Shown: piece after piece, positions 51,235 to 60,063 of the stretch
How the letters are laid out: every line of letters starts with the position of its first letter
How positions within the stretch are numbered: the first letter of the stretch is position 1
From: Actinomadura sp. NBRC 104412
GTDB taxonomy: Bacteria > Actinomycetota > Actinomycetes > Streptosporangiales > Streptosporangiaceae
Reading direction: 5' to 3'
NCBI RefSeq assembly: GCF_030269515.1
Contig: NZ_BSTM01000010.1
Span: 172,207 to 236,206, forward strand
Length of the DNA: 64,000 bases
Notes under the pieces: generated by a model
Seen by the model: the letters and a program-made list of their open reading frames with translations, nothing else
What the model was told of the DNA's origin: nothing
Databases searched by the model: none
Position numbers and translations under genes: made by a program

Positions 51235-51999
51235 TCACATCATCGGTCGCAGTTCAGGGCGCTTCGCGGTGCGGCCGTCGCCGGAGGACCGGCCCCGCAG
51301 CCGGCGGGCCGCCCAAGGCCCCGCGAAGGCCGCGGCCCACACCAGCTCGGCGCCGGCGCGACGCCACGGCGGCGGGAGAGGCACCGGCGGAAGGGGCTCG
51401 GTCCAGGTCTGGTCGCTGCCGGGCAGGCCGAGCGCCTCGGCGACGGCGGCGGCGAGGCGCGCGTGCCCGAGCGGGGCCAGATGGTAGCGATCGGGGCTGA
51501 ACATCCGTAGATCGGTGGTCACCCGGTGGTGGAAGGTGTCCACCAGGACGGCGCCGTTGCGGCGGACGGACTCCCGGATGCGCGCGTTGAAGTCCAGCAC
51601 CCGGGGCCGCGCGCGCCGGGCCAGGGGGACGACCCGGGCGATGTCGGGGTAGGTGAAGGTCACCACGCATGCGCCGGCGCCGGTGAAGGCCGCGAGTATC
51701 GCGTCCAGGTCCTCGGCCACGGCGGCGGCGTCGAAGCCGGGCCGCATCAGATCGTTCATTCCCGCCGTGACCGTCACCAGGTCCGGTTCCAGGGCCAGGG
51801 CGGGGCCCACCTGCTCATCGAGGATCTGCCGGGCGAGCTTCCCGCGGACGGCGAGGTTGGCGTACCGGAACCGCGGCTCCTCCGCGGCCAGCATCTCGGC
51901 CAGCCGGTCCGCCCAGCCCCGGTAGCCGGTCCGCTCGTCCCCGTCGTTGAGCCCCTCGGTCTGACTGTCCCCGACCGCGACGTACCTCAGGTAGCCCAT
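51235..51999 (-). CDS. SGNH/GDSL-family hydrolase
   Basis: 254 residues. Catalytic blocks are VAVGDSQTEG (Ser), the Gly in LAVRGKLA, the Asn in TAGMNDLMRPG and the Asp-His pair in SPDRYHLAPLGH. The family includes esterases, lipases and acetyl-xylan esterases. There is no signal peptide, so it is cytoplasmic. The C-terminal 45 residues are Pro/Arg-rich. A 30-base perfect palindrome lies 18 bases upstream of its start, indicating tight repression. Confidence 0.88.
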   Translation of the reverse strand: MGYLRYVAVGDSQTEGLNDGDERTGYRGWADRLAEMLAAEEPRFRYANLAVRGKLARQILDEQVGPALALEPDLVTVTAGMNDLMRPGFDAAAVAEDLDAILAAFTGAGACVVTFTYPDIARVVPLARRARPRVLDFNARIRESVRRNGAVLVDTFHHRVTTDLRMFSPDRYHLAPLGHARLAAAVAEALGLPGSDQTWTEPLPPVPLPPPWRRAGAELVWAAAFAGPWAARRLRGRSSGDGRTAKRPELRPMM

Positions 52000-52016
52000 C
52001 GGCGCGCCCCTTCCAG

Positions 52017-52046
52017 TAACATACGTACGTGCATGTACGTATGTTA
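52017..52046. promoter_or_regulatory. Long perfect palindrome upstream of the SGNH hydrolase
   Basis: TAACATACGTAC (52017-52028) and GTACGTATGTTA (52035-52046) are perfect 12-base arms around GTGCAT. The ACATACGTAC shape is typical of TetR-family operators in actinomycetes. No TetR gene adjoins it; the nearest are at 49212 and 58493 and both have sites of a different sequence. Confidence 0.75.
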
Positions 52047-52183
52047 GGTCGCCGCCCTCACCGGCCGACCGGCGGGGGTACGCGACGCCGGAGATGCCGT
52101 CCGCTCAAAGGGAATGCATCGTGTCCGGGGCGAGCCGTTCAACCGATGCCAGGACGCGGCTGAACAGGTCGAGGTGAATTCAC

Positions 52184-52654
52184 ATGGCGAAAATCACGGA
52201 TCACTCGCCGCGGCGCGTGCCGGCGGACGAAGCCGTACGCGCCGACACCCCTAGGATTCTTTCCGTGATCTCTGAGTTGCGCGTACGGCCCAGGCACTGC
52301 GATGCGCAGGGAATGATGCACGCCCTGCGCTACTACGAATTCTTCGAGGACGCGTTCCTCGATTGGCTGGACGGATTGGGCGGCTATGAATCCCTGCGCC
52401 GGGACGGCCACGACCTGGTGATAAAGGCGAGCGGCTGCGAGCATCATCGCCCTGCCCGCCTGGACGAGGTCCTGGCCGTCGAAAGCGCTCCCGCCCGACT
52501 GGGCAGGACGTCGCTCACAATGGTCTTCACGATGCGGTACGGCGACGACCTGGTGGCCGTCGGCACGATCACCTATGTGTGCGTGCGCGACGGCCACGCC
52601 GTGCCACTGCCCCCGGTCCTCACCCGGCACTGCCGTCCGAACGATGGATCCTGA
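52184..52654 (+). CDS. Hot-dog fold acyl-CoA thioesterase
   Basis: 156 residues. The 4HBT family motif appears as LRVRPRHCDAQGMMHALRYYEFFEDAFLDWLD, with the catalytic Asp in HCDAQG. HDLVIKASGCEHHRPARLDEVLAVES and the closing strand follow. The first 30 residues precede the usual start; GTG 52266 would give a more typical length, but GGTCGAGGTG supports ATG 52184. No partner pathway is evident. Confidence 0.83.
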   Translation: MAKITDHSPRRVPADEAVRADTPRILSVISELRVRPRHCDAQGMMHALRYYEFFEDAFLDWLDGLGGYESLRRDGHDLVIKASGCEHHRPARLDEVLAVESAPARLGRTSLTMVFTMRYGDDLVAVGTITYVCVRDGHAVPLPPVLTRHCRPNDGS

Positions 52655-52658
52655 CCGT

Positions 52659-53129
52659 TCAGGCCCTGGCGTCCGGTCGCCCCGCAGCGGCCCGCGCACT
52701 GATCCATGCACGCACGATCGGCCGGCGCAGCATCCTGGACAGCGTGAAGGACACCACGCCGAACGCGATCACCGGCAGGGTGCGCACGGCCAGCTTGGCA
52801 GTGGGCCAGTCCTCCAAGACGCCCCTCATCTCGAACCCGCTGAGCGTGAACACAACGAGGAGCGCCACGCCGCCCGGGGCGAACACCCCGAATGCCAAGA
52901 GCAACTGCCGCATGTAATGGACGGCCATGGGTCCGCCATCCCAGACCCGCCACATCCATAATCCGAGAATGACCGTCAACCCCAGCGTGTAAAAGATGTC
53001 CTCGCCCGTGATGGGATCCGAATAGACGAAGCCGAACGTGGTCACCGCAGCCCAAGACAGGCCCACCCAGATCAGAACGGCGACCACCTCCCATGGTCTT
53101 GGGGGGATGGCGGACGACTCCGACGTCAT
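52659..53129 (-). CDS. Hypothetical four-helix membrane protein
   Basis: 156 residues from ATG 53129 with GGAGG. Four hydrophobic segments are visible: VVAVLIWVGLSWAAVTTFGFVY, FYTLGLTVILGLWMW, LLLAFGVFAPGGVALLVVF and LPVIAFGVVSFTLS. The C-terminus is basic and faces the cytoplasm. I do not recognise a family. The 277 bases between this gene and 53407 hold no gene. Confidence 0.7.
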   Translation of the reverse strand: MTSESSAIPPRPWEVVAVLIWVGLSWAAVTTFGFVYSDPITGEDIFYTLGLTVILGLWMWRVWDGGPMAVHYMRQLLLAFGVFAPGGVALLVVFTLSGFEMRGVLEDWPTAKLAVRTLPVIAFGVVSFTLSRMLRRPIVRAWISARAAAGRPDARA

Positions 53130-53406
53130 GGGCAACCTCCAGGACAAAGCGCGGGGGGACTGGCTTGAGGAGGAACGTACCGGACAGGCTCGGTAGGGGC
53201 GACGCCGACGCGATGCCACAGGACGGCAGTGCGGCCAAGCCCGTTGATGAGGAGCTCTTCCGGAGGGACGGCCAAGCGTGATTTCGCGAATCGGCCGATG
53301 AGCGCGTTGAAAGCGATCCTCGCGGTGCCGCCGTCCGGTAAAGGGTCGCCACCTGGGCCGGGCAGCGGGCTCGCGTCTGCACGTCTGGAAGTGCGCTGCC
53401 GTCTGG

Positions 53407-53970
53407 TCAGATGTGCAGTTCCTCGCGCCAGGCCGGCCCCGCGAGCCGCCGCAGGTCGCGGATGATCTGTTGGCGGGAGGCCGACCAGTTGTCCAGGCCC
53501 GCGATGCACAGCAGCCGGTGTTCGTTGTCCCAGCGCAGCGCCCACCAAGGGGCCTTGGAGTAGGGCCGGACCGGTCGCACGGCGAGCACGGGAACGTTGA
53601 GCCTCTTCGGGTTGCCCGCTTTGCTCTTGAGCGTTTCCTTGTGCATCTCACGGGACATCCCTACCTGGGCCGGGACGAGCCCCACCGCCTCAAGGTCCTT
53701 CCACGGCATCCGGGCACGCCACAGGCCGAGGAACCCCACGATGGACAGTGCCTCGGCGTCGACATGGATACTGAACCAGCCGCGAATGGACATGAACATG
53801 AAGAAGGCCGGCAGAGCCGAAGAGCCGATCATTACGGTTCCGCCGTGCCCCGGCGACTCCCGTTCGATGGCGATTCCGCCGATGATGAGTCCCAACGTCA
53901 TGCATGGCAGTACGCCCAGGATCATCAGGGCCACGAAGTCGTTCGGCCTGTACGAAACAGCATCAGCCAT
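53407..53970 (-). CDS. Hypothetical membrane protein with PH-like domain
   Basis: 187 residues. Two N-terminal helices (about 12-32 and 45-65) are followed by a soluble part with WFSIHVDAEALSIVGFLGLWRARMPWKDLEAV, a pattern seen in bacterial PH-like domains. The C-terminus DNEHRLLCIAGLDNWSASRQQIIRDLRRL is soluble. It has the same orientation as the preceding membrane gene but is 277 bases away. No function can be given. Confidence 0.65.
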   Translation of the reverse strand: MADAVSYRPNDFVALMILGVLPCMTLGLIIGGIAIERESPGHGGTVMIGSSALPAFFMFMSIRGWFSIHVDAEALSIVGFLGLWRARMPWKDLEAVGLVPAQVGMSREMHKETLKSKAGNPKRLNVPVLAVRPVRPYSKAPWWALRWDNEHRLLCIAGLDNWSASRQQIIRDLRRLAGPAWREELHI

Positions 53971-54095
53971 GCCACAAAGCTAGCGATCACATCACGGGCG
54001 TACCGCCCGATTCGAGCCGGGTCGGCGGCTGTGAACCGGACGGACCCTCGGCGGGCAGGTCGGGACGTTGTCAGCCGGGCTGGGCGGTGGGGCGT

Positions 54096-54398
54096 GCCGA
54101 CTGGGTGGCCGCCAGGCTGGTCCAGGAGGTCCGCGGCGCGTTCATGATGATGCAGACCGCCGCGCGGGCGACACGGCGCAACGGCGGCGGCTCCATCGTC
54201 AACTCCGGCTCGGCCGACTCCTTCTACGGCGAGGAGAGAACGCTCGCCTACTGCACCACCAAGGCCGCCGTACTCAACATGACCCGGGCCGTTCTTCCGG
54301 GCCTCCTTCTCGCGTCCGCGGTCGCCTTCCTGATCGGCGACACCGGCGCAGGCATGACCGGCAGCACCGTCGTCGTGGACCGAGGACTGAGGGCCTAG
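54096..54398 (+). pseudogene. Broken short-chain dehydrogenase gene
   Basis: The frame carries only the middle and the end of an SDR: VRGAFMMMQTAARA, GGGSIVNSGSADS, the active-site AYCTTKAAVLNMTRA, then directly FLIGDTGAGMTGSTVVVDRG from the C-terminus. The cofactor-binding N-terminus (TGxxxGxG) is absent, and about 50 residues after NMTRA are missing. It is therefore a decayed gene with a 5' loss and an internal deletion. Confidence 0.75.
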
Positions 54399-54430
54399 TG
54401 GCGCCACGGCCCGCTCGTCCTTGAACACCG

Positions 54431-54832
54431 TCAGCGAAGCCGCCCGGCCTGGTGCAGGTGGTCGAAGATGACCTGATCGACGGGGGAGACCCGGTCGCGG
54501 TCGGCGTAGGTGAGCCAGACGACTTCCGCGATCTCGCTGCTGGGGGTCGGCCGGCCACGGTGCTCGGCCGTGTAGCAGGTCATCTGCACGGTGACGCCGG
54601 CGGCATGGCCGTGGGCTTGCGCGCGGAACGTGCCCACGTGCGCGGCGGTGGCCGGGACGATGGTGACGGCGAGTTCTTCCGCCGTCTCCCTGATCAGGGT
54701 GTCAAGGTCGGTCTCCCCGGCTTCCCGTTTGCCGCCGGGGATGTAGTAGACGTCCTTGCCGTGCGAACGGGTGCTGAGGATCCTGCCGTCGTCCAGCTCA
54801 ATCCAGGCGATCTTGTCGATGATCGTGGTCAC
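54431..54832 (-). CDS. Nudix-family hydrolase
   Basis: 133 residues from GTG 54832. The Nudix box reads GGKREAGETDLDTLIRETAEELAV, matching Gx5Ex7REUxEExGU with the last Gly replaced by Ala. IAWIELDDGRILSTRSHGKDVYYIPGGK precedes it. Members hydrolyse nucleoside diphosphates linked to another group. The substrate is unknown. Confidence 0.88.
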   Translation of the reverse strand: MTTIIDKIAWIELDDGRILSTRSHGKDVYYIPGGKREAGETDLDTLIRETAEELAVTIVPATAAHVGTFRAQAHGHAAGVTVQMTCYTAEHRGRPTPSSEIAEVVWLTYADRDRVSPVDQVIFDHLHQAGRLR

Positions 54833-54936
54833 CGCTCGATCATCCCGTGACCACGGAACGGCGACGAATCGACAACCTGAGCGCCGTCGCGGAATCACCG
54901 TTGGCCATGGCCGGTGCAGTGAGCCGGGAGGTTATG

Positions 54937-55011
54937 TGGTGGGCGATACTGGGATCGAACCAGTGACCTCTACCGTGTCAAGGTAGCGCTCTCCCACTGA
55001 GCTAATCGCCC
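54937..55011 (-). tRNA. tRNA-Val (GAC)
   Basis: A full cloverleaf reads on the minus strand: acceptor GGGCGAT / ATCGCCC, anticodon loop TTGACAC (GAC, valine), T-arm GGTTCGATCC. CCA is encoded (54937-54939). It differs from the tRNA-Val at 62724 almost only in the anticodon arm. Confidence 0.95.
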
Positions 55012-55043
55012 GCGAGCAAGCCCCTTGTGGGGGCGCGTCGTCG

Positions 55044-55114
55044 AGGTGGAGACGGGATTTGAACCCGTGTACACGGCTTTGCAGGCCGTTGCCTCGCCTC
55101 TCGGCCACTCCACC
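55044..55114 (-). tRNA. tRNA-Cys (GCA)
   Basis: Acceptor GGTGGAG / CTCCACC, anticodon loop CTGCAAA (GCA, cysteine), T-arm GGTTCAAATCC, and the U discriminator expected for cysteine. CCA is not encoded. Confidence 0.95.
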
Positions 55115-55140
55115 AGAGCGAGACGGTTGCCTCACCTCAG

Positions 55141-55212
55141 AGCGGAAGACGGGATTTGAACCCGCGACCCTCACCTTGGCAAGGTGATGCTCTACCCCTG
55201 AGCCACTTCCGC
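55141..55212 (-). tRNA. tRNA-Gly (GCC)
   Basis: Acceptor GCGGAAG / CTTCCGC, anticodon loop TTGCCAA (GCC, glycine), T-arm GGTTCAAATCC, discriminator U. CCA is not encoded. It leads the Gly-Cys-Val transcript. Confidence 0.95.
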
Positions 55213-55695
55213 GTGCGCTGCTCGGGGCCGTTGCCCGTTGCGGCGACGGAGCAAGGTTAGCGCGTCCCGGCCGCTTCCCCAAACCGGTTTACGGGACGGT
55301 TCGATCGGCGTCGAAGGATGGGACGCCCAGGGCAGGGGCATGACCGGACATGAGGCGGACATGACCCGGACATCACGCCGGTCGCCGCGCCGATGGCGGA
55401 ACGGGTGCGGGCGGCGAGCTGAGGCGGCGTGTTTCCGTGCGGCGGGGTCGCGGGTACGCCGAAGTCCGGCGGCCGGCGTTCCCGGATGGGCTCGAACCCG
55501 TCCACCGGGGGTCGTACTGTGGGGTCGGCGGCCGGGTGGACGCCGGACTGTGCCGCCCCGGCGGCCGGGCGTGTGACAAGCGGAGAACGGCCTGTCGCGG
55601 CGCGACATCGGGCAGGTCACGCGGGTCCGATGGGCCCTGGATACAGCGCGAGGACCGGGCCTCGGACGGCCCGGCCGTTTGGGAGGTGGCTGCCG
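55213..55695. other. Gene-free stretch with the likely tRNA promoter
   Basis: No coding frame is supported in these 483 bases. On the minus strand TTGGGG (55277-55282) and TAACCT (55254-55259), 17 bases apart, could drive the tRNA-Gly-Cys-Val transcript. AAACCGGTTT (55281-55290) is a perfect 10-base palindrome over that -35. Confidence 0.45.
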
Positions 55696-56535
55696 GTGAC
55701 GGCAGGGCAGGGCAAGATCTGGCTGAACGGGGAGCTGCTCGATCCCGATCGGGCGCGGGTGTCGGTGTTCGACCACGGCATGATGGTCGGGGACGGCGTC
55801 TTCGAGACGGTGAAGGCCACGAACGGGGAGCCGTTCGCGCTGACACGCCATCTGCGCAGGCTGGCCCGGTCGGCGGCCGGTCTGGGACTGCCCGAGTCCG
55901 ACCACGACGCGCTGGCGCACGGCACCCTGGAGGTGCTGGCGGCGGCGCCGAAGTGGCCGCTGGCGCGGATCCGCATCACCTACACCAGCGGGCCCGGGCC
56001 GCTGGGCTCGGACCGCGGGGACGAGGGCCCCACCGCTTCGATCATCGTGGCCGAGCAGCGGCCGTTCCCCGCGACCGCCGCGGTGACGGTGGTGCCGTGG
56101 CCGCGCAACGAGCGCGGGGCGCTGTCCGGCCTGAAGACCACGTCGTACGCCGAGAACGCGGTGGCGCTCGCGTACGCGAAGGAGCGCGGCGGCGGCGAGG
56201 CGATCTTCGGGAACCTGGCCGGGAACCTCTGCGAGGGCACCGGCAGCAACATCTTCGTGGTGCGCGGCGGCCGGCTGGTCACGCCGCCGCTGTCGTCGGG
56301 CTGTCTGGCCGGGGTGACCCGCGCGCTGGTCATGGAGTGGTTCGGCGCCGAGGAGGAGGACCTTCCGCTGGACGACCTGTACCGGGCCGAGGAGGCGTTC
56401 CTGACCTCGACGACCCGCGACGTCCAGCCGATCGCGCGGGTGGACGGCACCGCGTTGCCCGCCGCGCCGGGCCCGGTCACCACCAAGGCCATGGAGGTCT
56501 TCGCGGCCCGCGCCGCGGAGCTGATGGACCCCTGA
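55696..56535 (+). CDS. Class IV aminotransferase (aminodeoxychorismate-lyase-like)
   Basis: 279 residues from GTG 55696 with GGGAGG upstream. Fold type IV PLP motifs are FDHGMMVGDGVFETVKA at the N-terminus, LKTTSYAENAVALAYAKE around the cofactor Lys, and GNLCEGTGSNIFVV. The TTTRDVQPIARVDG end is common in PabC-like proteins, which release pyruvate from aminodeoxychorismate to give p-aminobenzoate for folate. A branched-chain or D-amino-acid aminotransferase cannot be excluded. No pabB is nearby. Confidence 0.82.
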   Translation: MTAGQGKIWLNGELLDPDRARVSVFDHGMMVGDGVFETVKATNGEPFALTRHLRRLARSAAGLGLPESDHDALAHGTLEVLAAAPKWPLARIRITYTSGPGPLGSDRGDEGPTASIIVAEQRPFPATAAVTVVPWPRNERGALSGLKTTSYAENAVALAYAKERGGGEAIFGNLAGNLCEGTGSNIFVVRGGRLVTPPLSSGCLAGVTRALVMEWFGAEEEDLPLDDLYRAEEAFLTSTTRDVQPIARVDGTALPAAPGPVTTKAMEVFAARAAELMDP

Positions 56536-56727
56536 CCCACCTCGGTCGCCGCTCGCGTTCAAAAGAGGGTCGTGTCGGTATGGGGTGCTTCCCGAATATT
56601 TGAAGGACCCGCATGCTTCGGCGGACGGCGTGGTCAGGAGGGCTCTGGCGGGGAAGGTGGCCGTCGTGGAGAAGTCTGCGAGCACGTCACCCCACGAGAA
56701 CGCCGAGATCACGACGGTGGTGGAACG

Positions 56728-57957
56728 ATGAGGCCCACAGTGCACCGGGGCCGGTGGACCCTTGAGGACCGGGTCGTCGCGCCCCTGCGCGAGCTGCCGG
56801 TGGAGGTCCCGCCAGGATGCGGGTCCCTCACCGTGGAACTGTCGTACGAGGGCGGGGTCCTTGACCTGGGCTGCCACGGCCCGGCCGGGTTCCGCGGCTG
56901 GTCCGGGGGAGCGCGCCGGTCGTTCACGATCGCGCCTGACTGGGCGACGCCCGGCTACCTTCCCGGCGAGCCGGAGCCCGGCCTGTGGCATGTCTGGCTG
57001 GGACTGCACCGGGTGGGCCCGGAGGGCGTCCCGTACGAGGTCGTCGTCACGCCGTCCGACGCCGCGCCGCCGGTGCCCGAGGCCGTGCGGCCTCCCCTCG
57101 TCCCGGAACGGCCGCGGCGTTCGGAGCCGCCCGCGCCCGCCGGGATGCGGTGGATGGCCGGTGACCTGCACGCGCACACGGTGCACAGCGACGGGACCCT
57201 GACCGTTCCGCAGCTTGCCTGCCTGGCCGCGGAGGAGGGCCTGGACTTCCTGGCGGTCACCGACCACAACACGGTGAGCCACCACGCCGAGCTTCCGGCG
57301 GCGCAGTCGCACAGCGGGGTCGTCCTCGTCCCGGGCCAGGAGGTCACCACCGACCTGGGCCACGCCAACGTGTTCGGCGGGGACGGACAGGACGCCTGGG
57401 TGGACTTCAGGCGTCCCGCCGACGCCTGGGCCGAGCACGCCGCCGCCCGCGCGCAGGTGATGTCGATCAACCACCCGCTGAGCGGGGACTCCGCCTGGCG
57501 GCGTCCCCTCCCGGACGCGGGCGACGGTTCGGGACGGCCGCGGCTCGCGGAGATCTGGCACACCTCGTGGTGGGACCGGCGCTGGGGCGCGCCGCTGGCC
57601 TGGGCGCGGCTGTGGCGGGACGACCTGGCCCCGGTCGGCGGCAGCGACTTCCACGACCCGGCGCAGGGCCGCCCGCTCGGCGCGCCCGTCACCTGGGTGC
57701 TCGCGGAGGACGGGGACGTGCTGGGGGCCCTGGCGGCGGGCCGTACCGCGATCGCCGCGTCCCCGAAGGAGGGCACGCCGCTGCTGCTGCGGGTCGAGGA
57801 CGAGCTGATCGCGCTCGACGCCGCCGGGACGGTCCTGGTCCGGCCGGACGGCCGCCGCGACGTCATCCGCGGCGACCGCGTGCGGCTACAGGCGGAGGCC
57901 CCCGGAATGCACCACCTGGAGTCGCACGAGAACGAGGTGGTCGCCCTCTGCGGCTGA
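56728..57957 (+). CDS. PHP-domain metallohydrolase (CehA/McbA family)
   Basis: 409 residues from ATG 56728. An N-terminal beta-rich domain (1-140) precedes a PHP domain with metal-binding GDLHAHTVHSDGTL, FLAVTDHNTVSHH, PGQEVTTDLGHANVF, MSINHPLSGD and GGSDFHDPA. The CehA/McbA group contains phosphoesterases and the carbaryl hydrolase; the native substrate of most members is unknown. The 192 bases upstream contain no gene. Confidence 0.88.
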   Translation: MRPTVHRGRWTLEDRVVAPLRELPVEVPPGCGSLTVELSYEGGVLDLGCHGPAGFRGWSGGARRSFTIAPDWATPGYLPGEPEPGLWHVWLGLHRVGPEGVPYEVVVTPSDAAPPVPEAVRPPLVPERPRRSEPPAPAGMRWMAGDLHAHTVHSDGTLTVPQLACLAAEEGLDFLAVTDHNTVSHHAELPAAQSHSGVVLVPGQEVTTDLGHANVFGGDGQDAWVDFRRPADAWAEHAAARAQVMSINHPLSGDSAWRRPLPDAGDGSGRPRLAEIWHTSWWDRRWGAPLAWARLWRDDLAPVGGSDFHDPAQGRPLGAPVTWVLAEDGDVLGALAAGRTAIAASPKEGTPLLLRVEDELIALDAAGTVLVRPDGRRDVIRGDRVRLQAEAPGMHHLESHENEVVALCG

Positions 57958-57978
57958 CGCGGCCGGCGGCGGCGCGGT

Positions 57979-58407
57979 CTAGGACGAGTCGCGCGGGAGC
58001 GGGTCGAGGTCGATGCGGATGGTCAGCAGGTCCGAGCCCATGAGCCTGACCATCAAGCCGTTGAACTTGGGCAGGTGCCGGAGCCGTTCGCGGGGATCGT
58101 CGTCGGGCAGCAGATGGGCGGTCCCGGTCCGCCAGCGCGAGCCCACCTGGACGCGGACGCGGGGGTCGGCCTGCATGTTGCGGACGTAGTCGGACCCGGT
58201 CCCGTGGTTGCTGACCATCCAGAACGACCCGTCCCGCACCTTCCCGCCGACCGGGGTGCGGCGCTTGAGGCCGGTGCGCCGCCCCGTCGTCTCCAGCACG
58301 GCCTGCCCGGGAAGGTGGCCCGCGATGCGCCGCATGATCGGGTTGGCCAGCCTGCGGTGGAAGAAGTCGTCGTTGGGCCGGGCCTTCCTGTGGCCGGTCG
58401 CGCTCAT
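57979..58407 (-). CDS. F420-type deazaflavin-dependent nitroreductase (Ddn-like)
   Basis: 142 residues from ATG 58407. The DDN fold is marked by HLPGQAVLETTGRRTGLKRRTPVGG, FWMVSNHGTGSDYVRNMQADPRVRVQVG and the ERLRHLPKF region. Relatives use reduced F420 to reduce quinones or nitro compounds. The TetR gene is divergent and two inverted repeats fill the gap, so expression is probably induced by a xenobiotic or quinone. Confidence 0.88.
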   Translation of the reverse strand: MSATGHRKARPNDDFFHRRLANPIMRRIAGHLPGQAVLETTGRRTGLKRRTPVGGKVRDGSFWMVSNHGTGSDYVRNMQADPRVRVQVGSRWRTGTAHLLPDDDPRERLRHLPKFNGLMVRLMGSDLLTIRIDLDPLPRDSS

Positions 58408-58419
58408 GCCGATCTCCCC

Positions 58420-58472
58420 AAACTTGTCGAGACTGTGTGTCTCGACAAGTTTTGCCGAGACGAGCGGTCTCG
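58420..58472. promoter_or_regulatory. Two adjacent TetR operators
   Basis: AAACTTGTCGAGAC and GTCTCGACAAGTTT (58420-58433, 58439-58452) are perfect 14-base arms around TGTGT. CGAGAC-GAGCG-GTCTCG (58456-58472) repeats the same core CGAGAC-N5-GTCTCG, centred 28 bases further on. Both sites lie between the divergent reductase and TetR starts. Confidence 0.85.
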
Positions 58473-58492
58473 TCAACGCTAGGATCCGTCCC

Positions 58493-59119
58493 ATGCGGGA
58501 AGCGGGCACGAGGGAGACATCCCCGCCGAAGGGGACCCGGGCGCACACCGGACGGCGGCGGAACGAGGCGGCACGGCGCGCGATCCTGGACGCCACCGCC
58601 GCCCTGCTCGCGCGTCCCGGCGGCGGAGAGGTCACGATCGGGGAGATCGCGTCCGCCGCGGGGGTGGGGAAACAAACGATCTACCGCTGGTGGCCCTCCA
58701 AGGGCGCCGTCGTCCTGGAGGCGGTCGCGGACCGGGCGGACGAGATCGCGCCCGTCCCCGACACCGGGACGCTGCTGGGCGACCTGGAGATCTTCCTGGT
58801 CGCCACCTTCGGCGGCGCGGGCAGGGAGACGGTGGCCCCGCTCCTGCGCGCCGCGATGGCCGAGGCCCAGCGCGACCCGGGGATCGCCCAGGTGATGGCG
58901 GAGTTCACGCGGCGCAGGCGGGAGGCGTTCACCGAGATCCTCGCGCGTGGCCGCGCCCGCGGCGAACTCCGCGACGACGCCGACCTCGAACTGATCACCG
59001 ACCAGGCGTACGGGGTGCTCTGGTACCGCCTGATGGTCGGCCACGCACCGGTCGACGCCGACACCGCACGCCGCCTCGCACGCTCCCTGGCGGGCGTCCA
59101 GGCACGTTCACCAGGCTGA
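58493..59119 (+). CDS. TetR-family regulator of the nitroreductase
   Basis: 208 residues from ATG 58493. The helix-turn-helix reads ARRAILDATAALLARPGGGEVTIGEIASAAGVGKQTIYRWWPSKGAVVLEAV. The TIYRWWPSK variant is shared by a TetR group found beside oxidoreductases. It faces its operators at 58420-58472 and overlaps the convergent ppgK by 12 bases. Confidence 0.92.
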   Translation: MREAGTRETSPPKGTRAHTGRRRNEAARRAILDATAALLARPGGGEVTIGEIASAAGVGKQTIYRWWPSKGAVVLEAVADRADEIAPVPDTGTLLGDLEIFLVATFGGAGRETVAPLLRAAMAEAQRDPGIAQVMAEFTRRRREAFTEILARGRARGELRDDADLELITDQAYGVLWYRLMVGHAPVDADTARRLARSLAGVQARSPG

Positions 59120-59944
59120 GGACGCCCCCGACCCGACCGGCCCCACGGGCGCCGGGGCGGTGCCGCGGCCCGCCGAACGGACCGGGTCCGCCGCGCCCGG
59201 GGCCTCGGCGGCGGCCGCGGCCGCCATCGCGGCGCCCACGATGCCCGCGTTGTTGACCAGCCTCGCCGGGACGATCTCCGCCCGCACCCCCTTGATCAGC
59301 GGGAGGAACCGGCCGCCCTTGCGGCTCACCCCGCCGCCCAGGACGAACAGCGAGGGCCAGATCAGCGCCTCCAGCCTGGTCAGGTACTCCGAGAGCCGCG
59401 CCGCCCACTTTTCCCAGCTCAGATCGTGTTCCGTCCGCGCCCTCGCGGCCGCCCGCACCTCGCCGTCCTTGCCGCGGATCTCGATGTGCCCGAACTCGGT
59501 GTTGGGCACCAGCACACCGTCGCTGAACAGCGCGCTGCCGATGCCCGTGCCCAGCGTCAGCACGGCCACGGTGCCGTCACGGCCCCGTCCCGCGCCGTGC
59601 CGCATCTCCGCGATCCCGGCGGCGTCCGCGTCGTTGAGCAGCGTCACCGGCCTTCCCGCCGCCTCGCCGAGCAGCTTCGCCGCGTCCAGGCCGATCCACT
59701 TGCGCGACACGTTGGCCGCCGACCGGGTGACCCCGTCCACCACCACGCCCGGATAGGTCACGCCTATGGGTCCCGTCCACCCGAAATGCCGTACGACCCG
59801 GCCCAGCACCTCCGCGACCGGCTCCGGCTCGGCGTGCCTGGGAGTGTCGATCCGGTGGCGTTCGCCCGACAGCTCGCCCTTGACGAGGTCGACGGGAGCG
59901 CCCTTGATGCCGGAGCCGCCGATGTCAATGCCGAGAACGTCCAT
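59108..59944 (-). CDS. ppgK: Polyphosphate glucokinase
   Basis: 278 residues of the ROK fold. [16 protein letters not shown] binds phosphate, [17 protein letters not shown] includes the catalytic Asp, and [26 protein letters not shown] and LGGGVSRKG follow. These fit the actinobacterial enzyme that phosphorylates glucose with polyphosphate (and ATP). The C-terminal 45 residues are an Ala/Pro-rich extension. It is divergent from the transhydrogenase gene. Confidence 0.93.
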   Translation of the reverse strand: MDVLGIDIGGSGIKGAPVDLVKGELSGERHRIDTPRHAEPEPVAEVLGRVVRHFGWTGPIGVTYPGVVVDGVTRSAANVSRKWIGLDAAKLLGEAAGRPVTLLNDADAAGIAEMRHGAGRGRDGTVAVLTLGTGIGSALFSDGVLVPNTEFGHIEIRGKDGEVRAAARARTEHDLSWEKWAARLSEYLTRLEALIWPSLFVLGGGVSRKGGRFLPLIKGVRAEIVPARLVNNAGIVGAAMAAAAAAEAPGAADPVRSAGRGTAPAPVGPVGSGASSAW

Positions 59945-60063
59945 GCCCGTACCAATGCCCGCTGGAACCCGGCCTTATGGGCGGTTCCCGGTTCCGGGCC
60001 GGACGCGATTCGTTCCCCAAAGGGCCTTATGGAGGAACCCGGTATCCGGTCAGACTGGGGACC

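Noticed and set aside
54756..54986. Small frame ending GDTGIEPVTSTVSR
   Set aside because: The tail is a tRNA-Val read antisense, a well-known false peptide; the rest is antisense of the Nudix gene.
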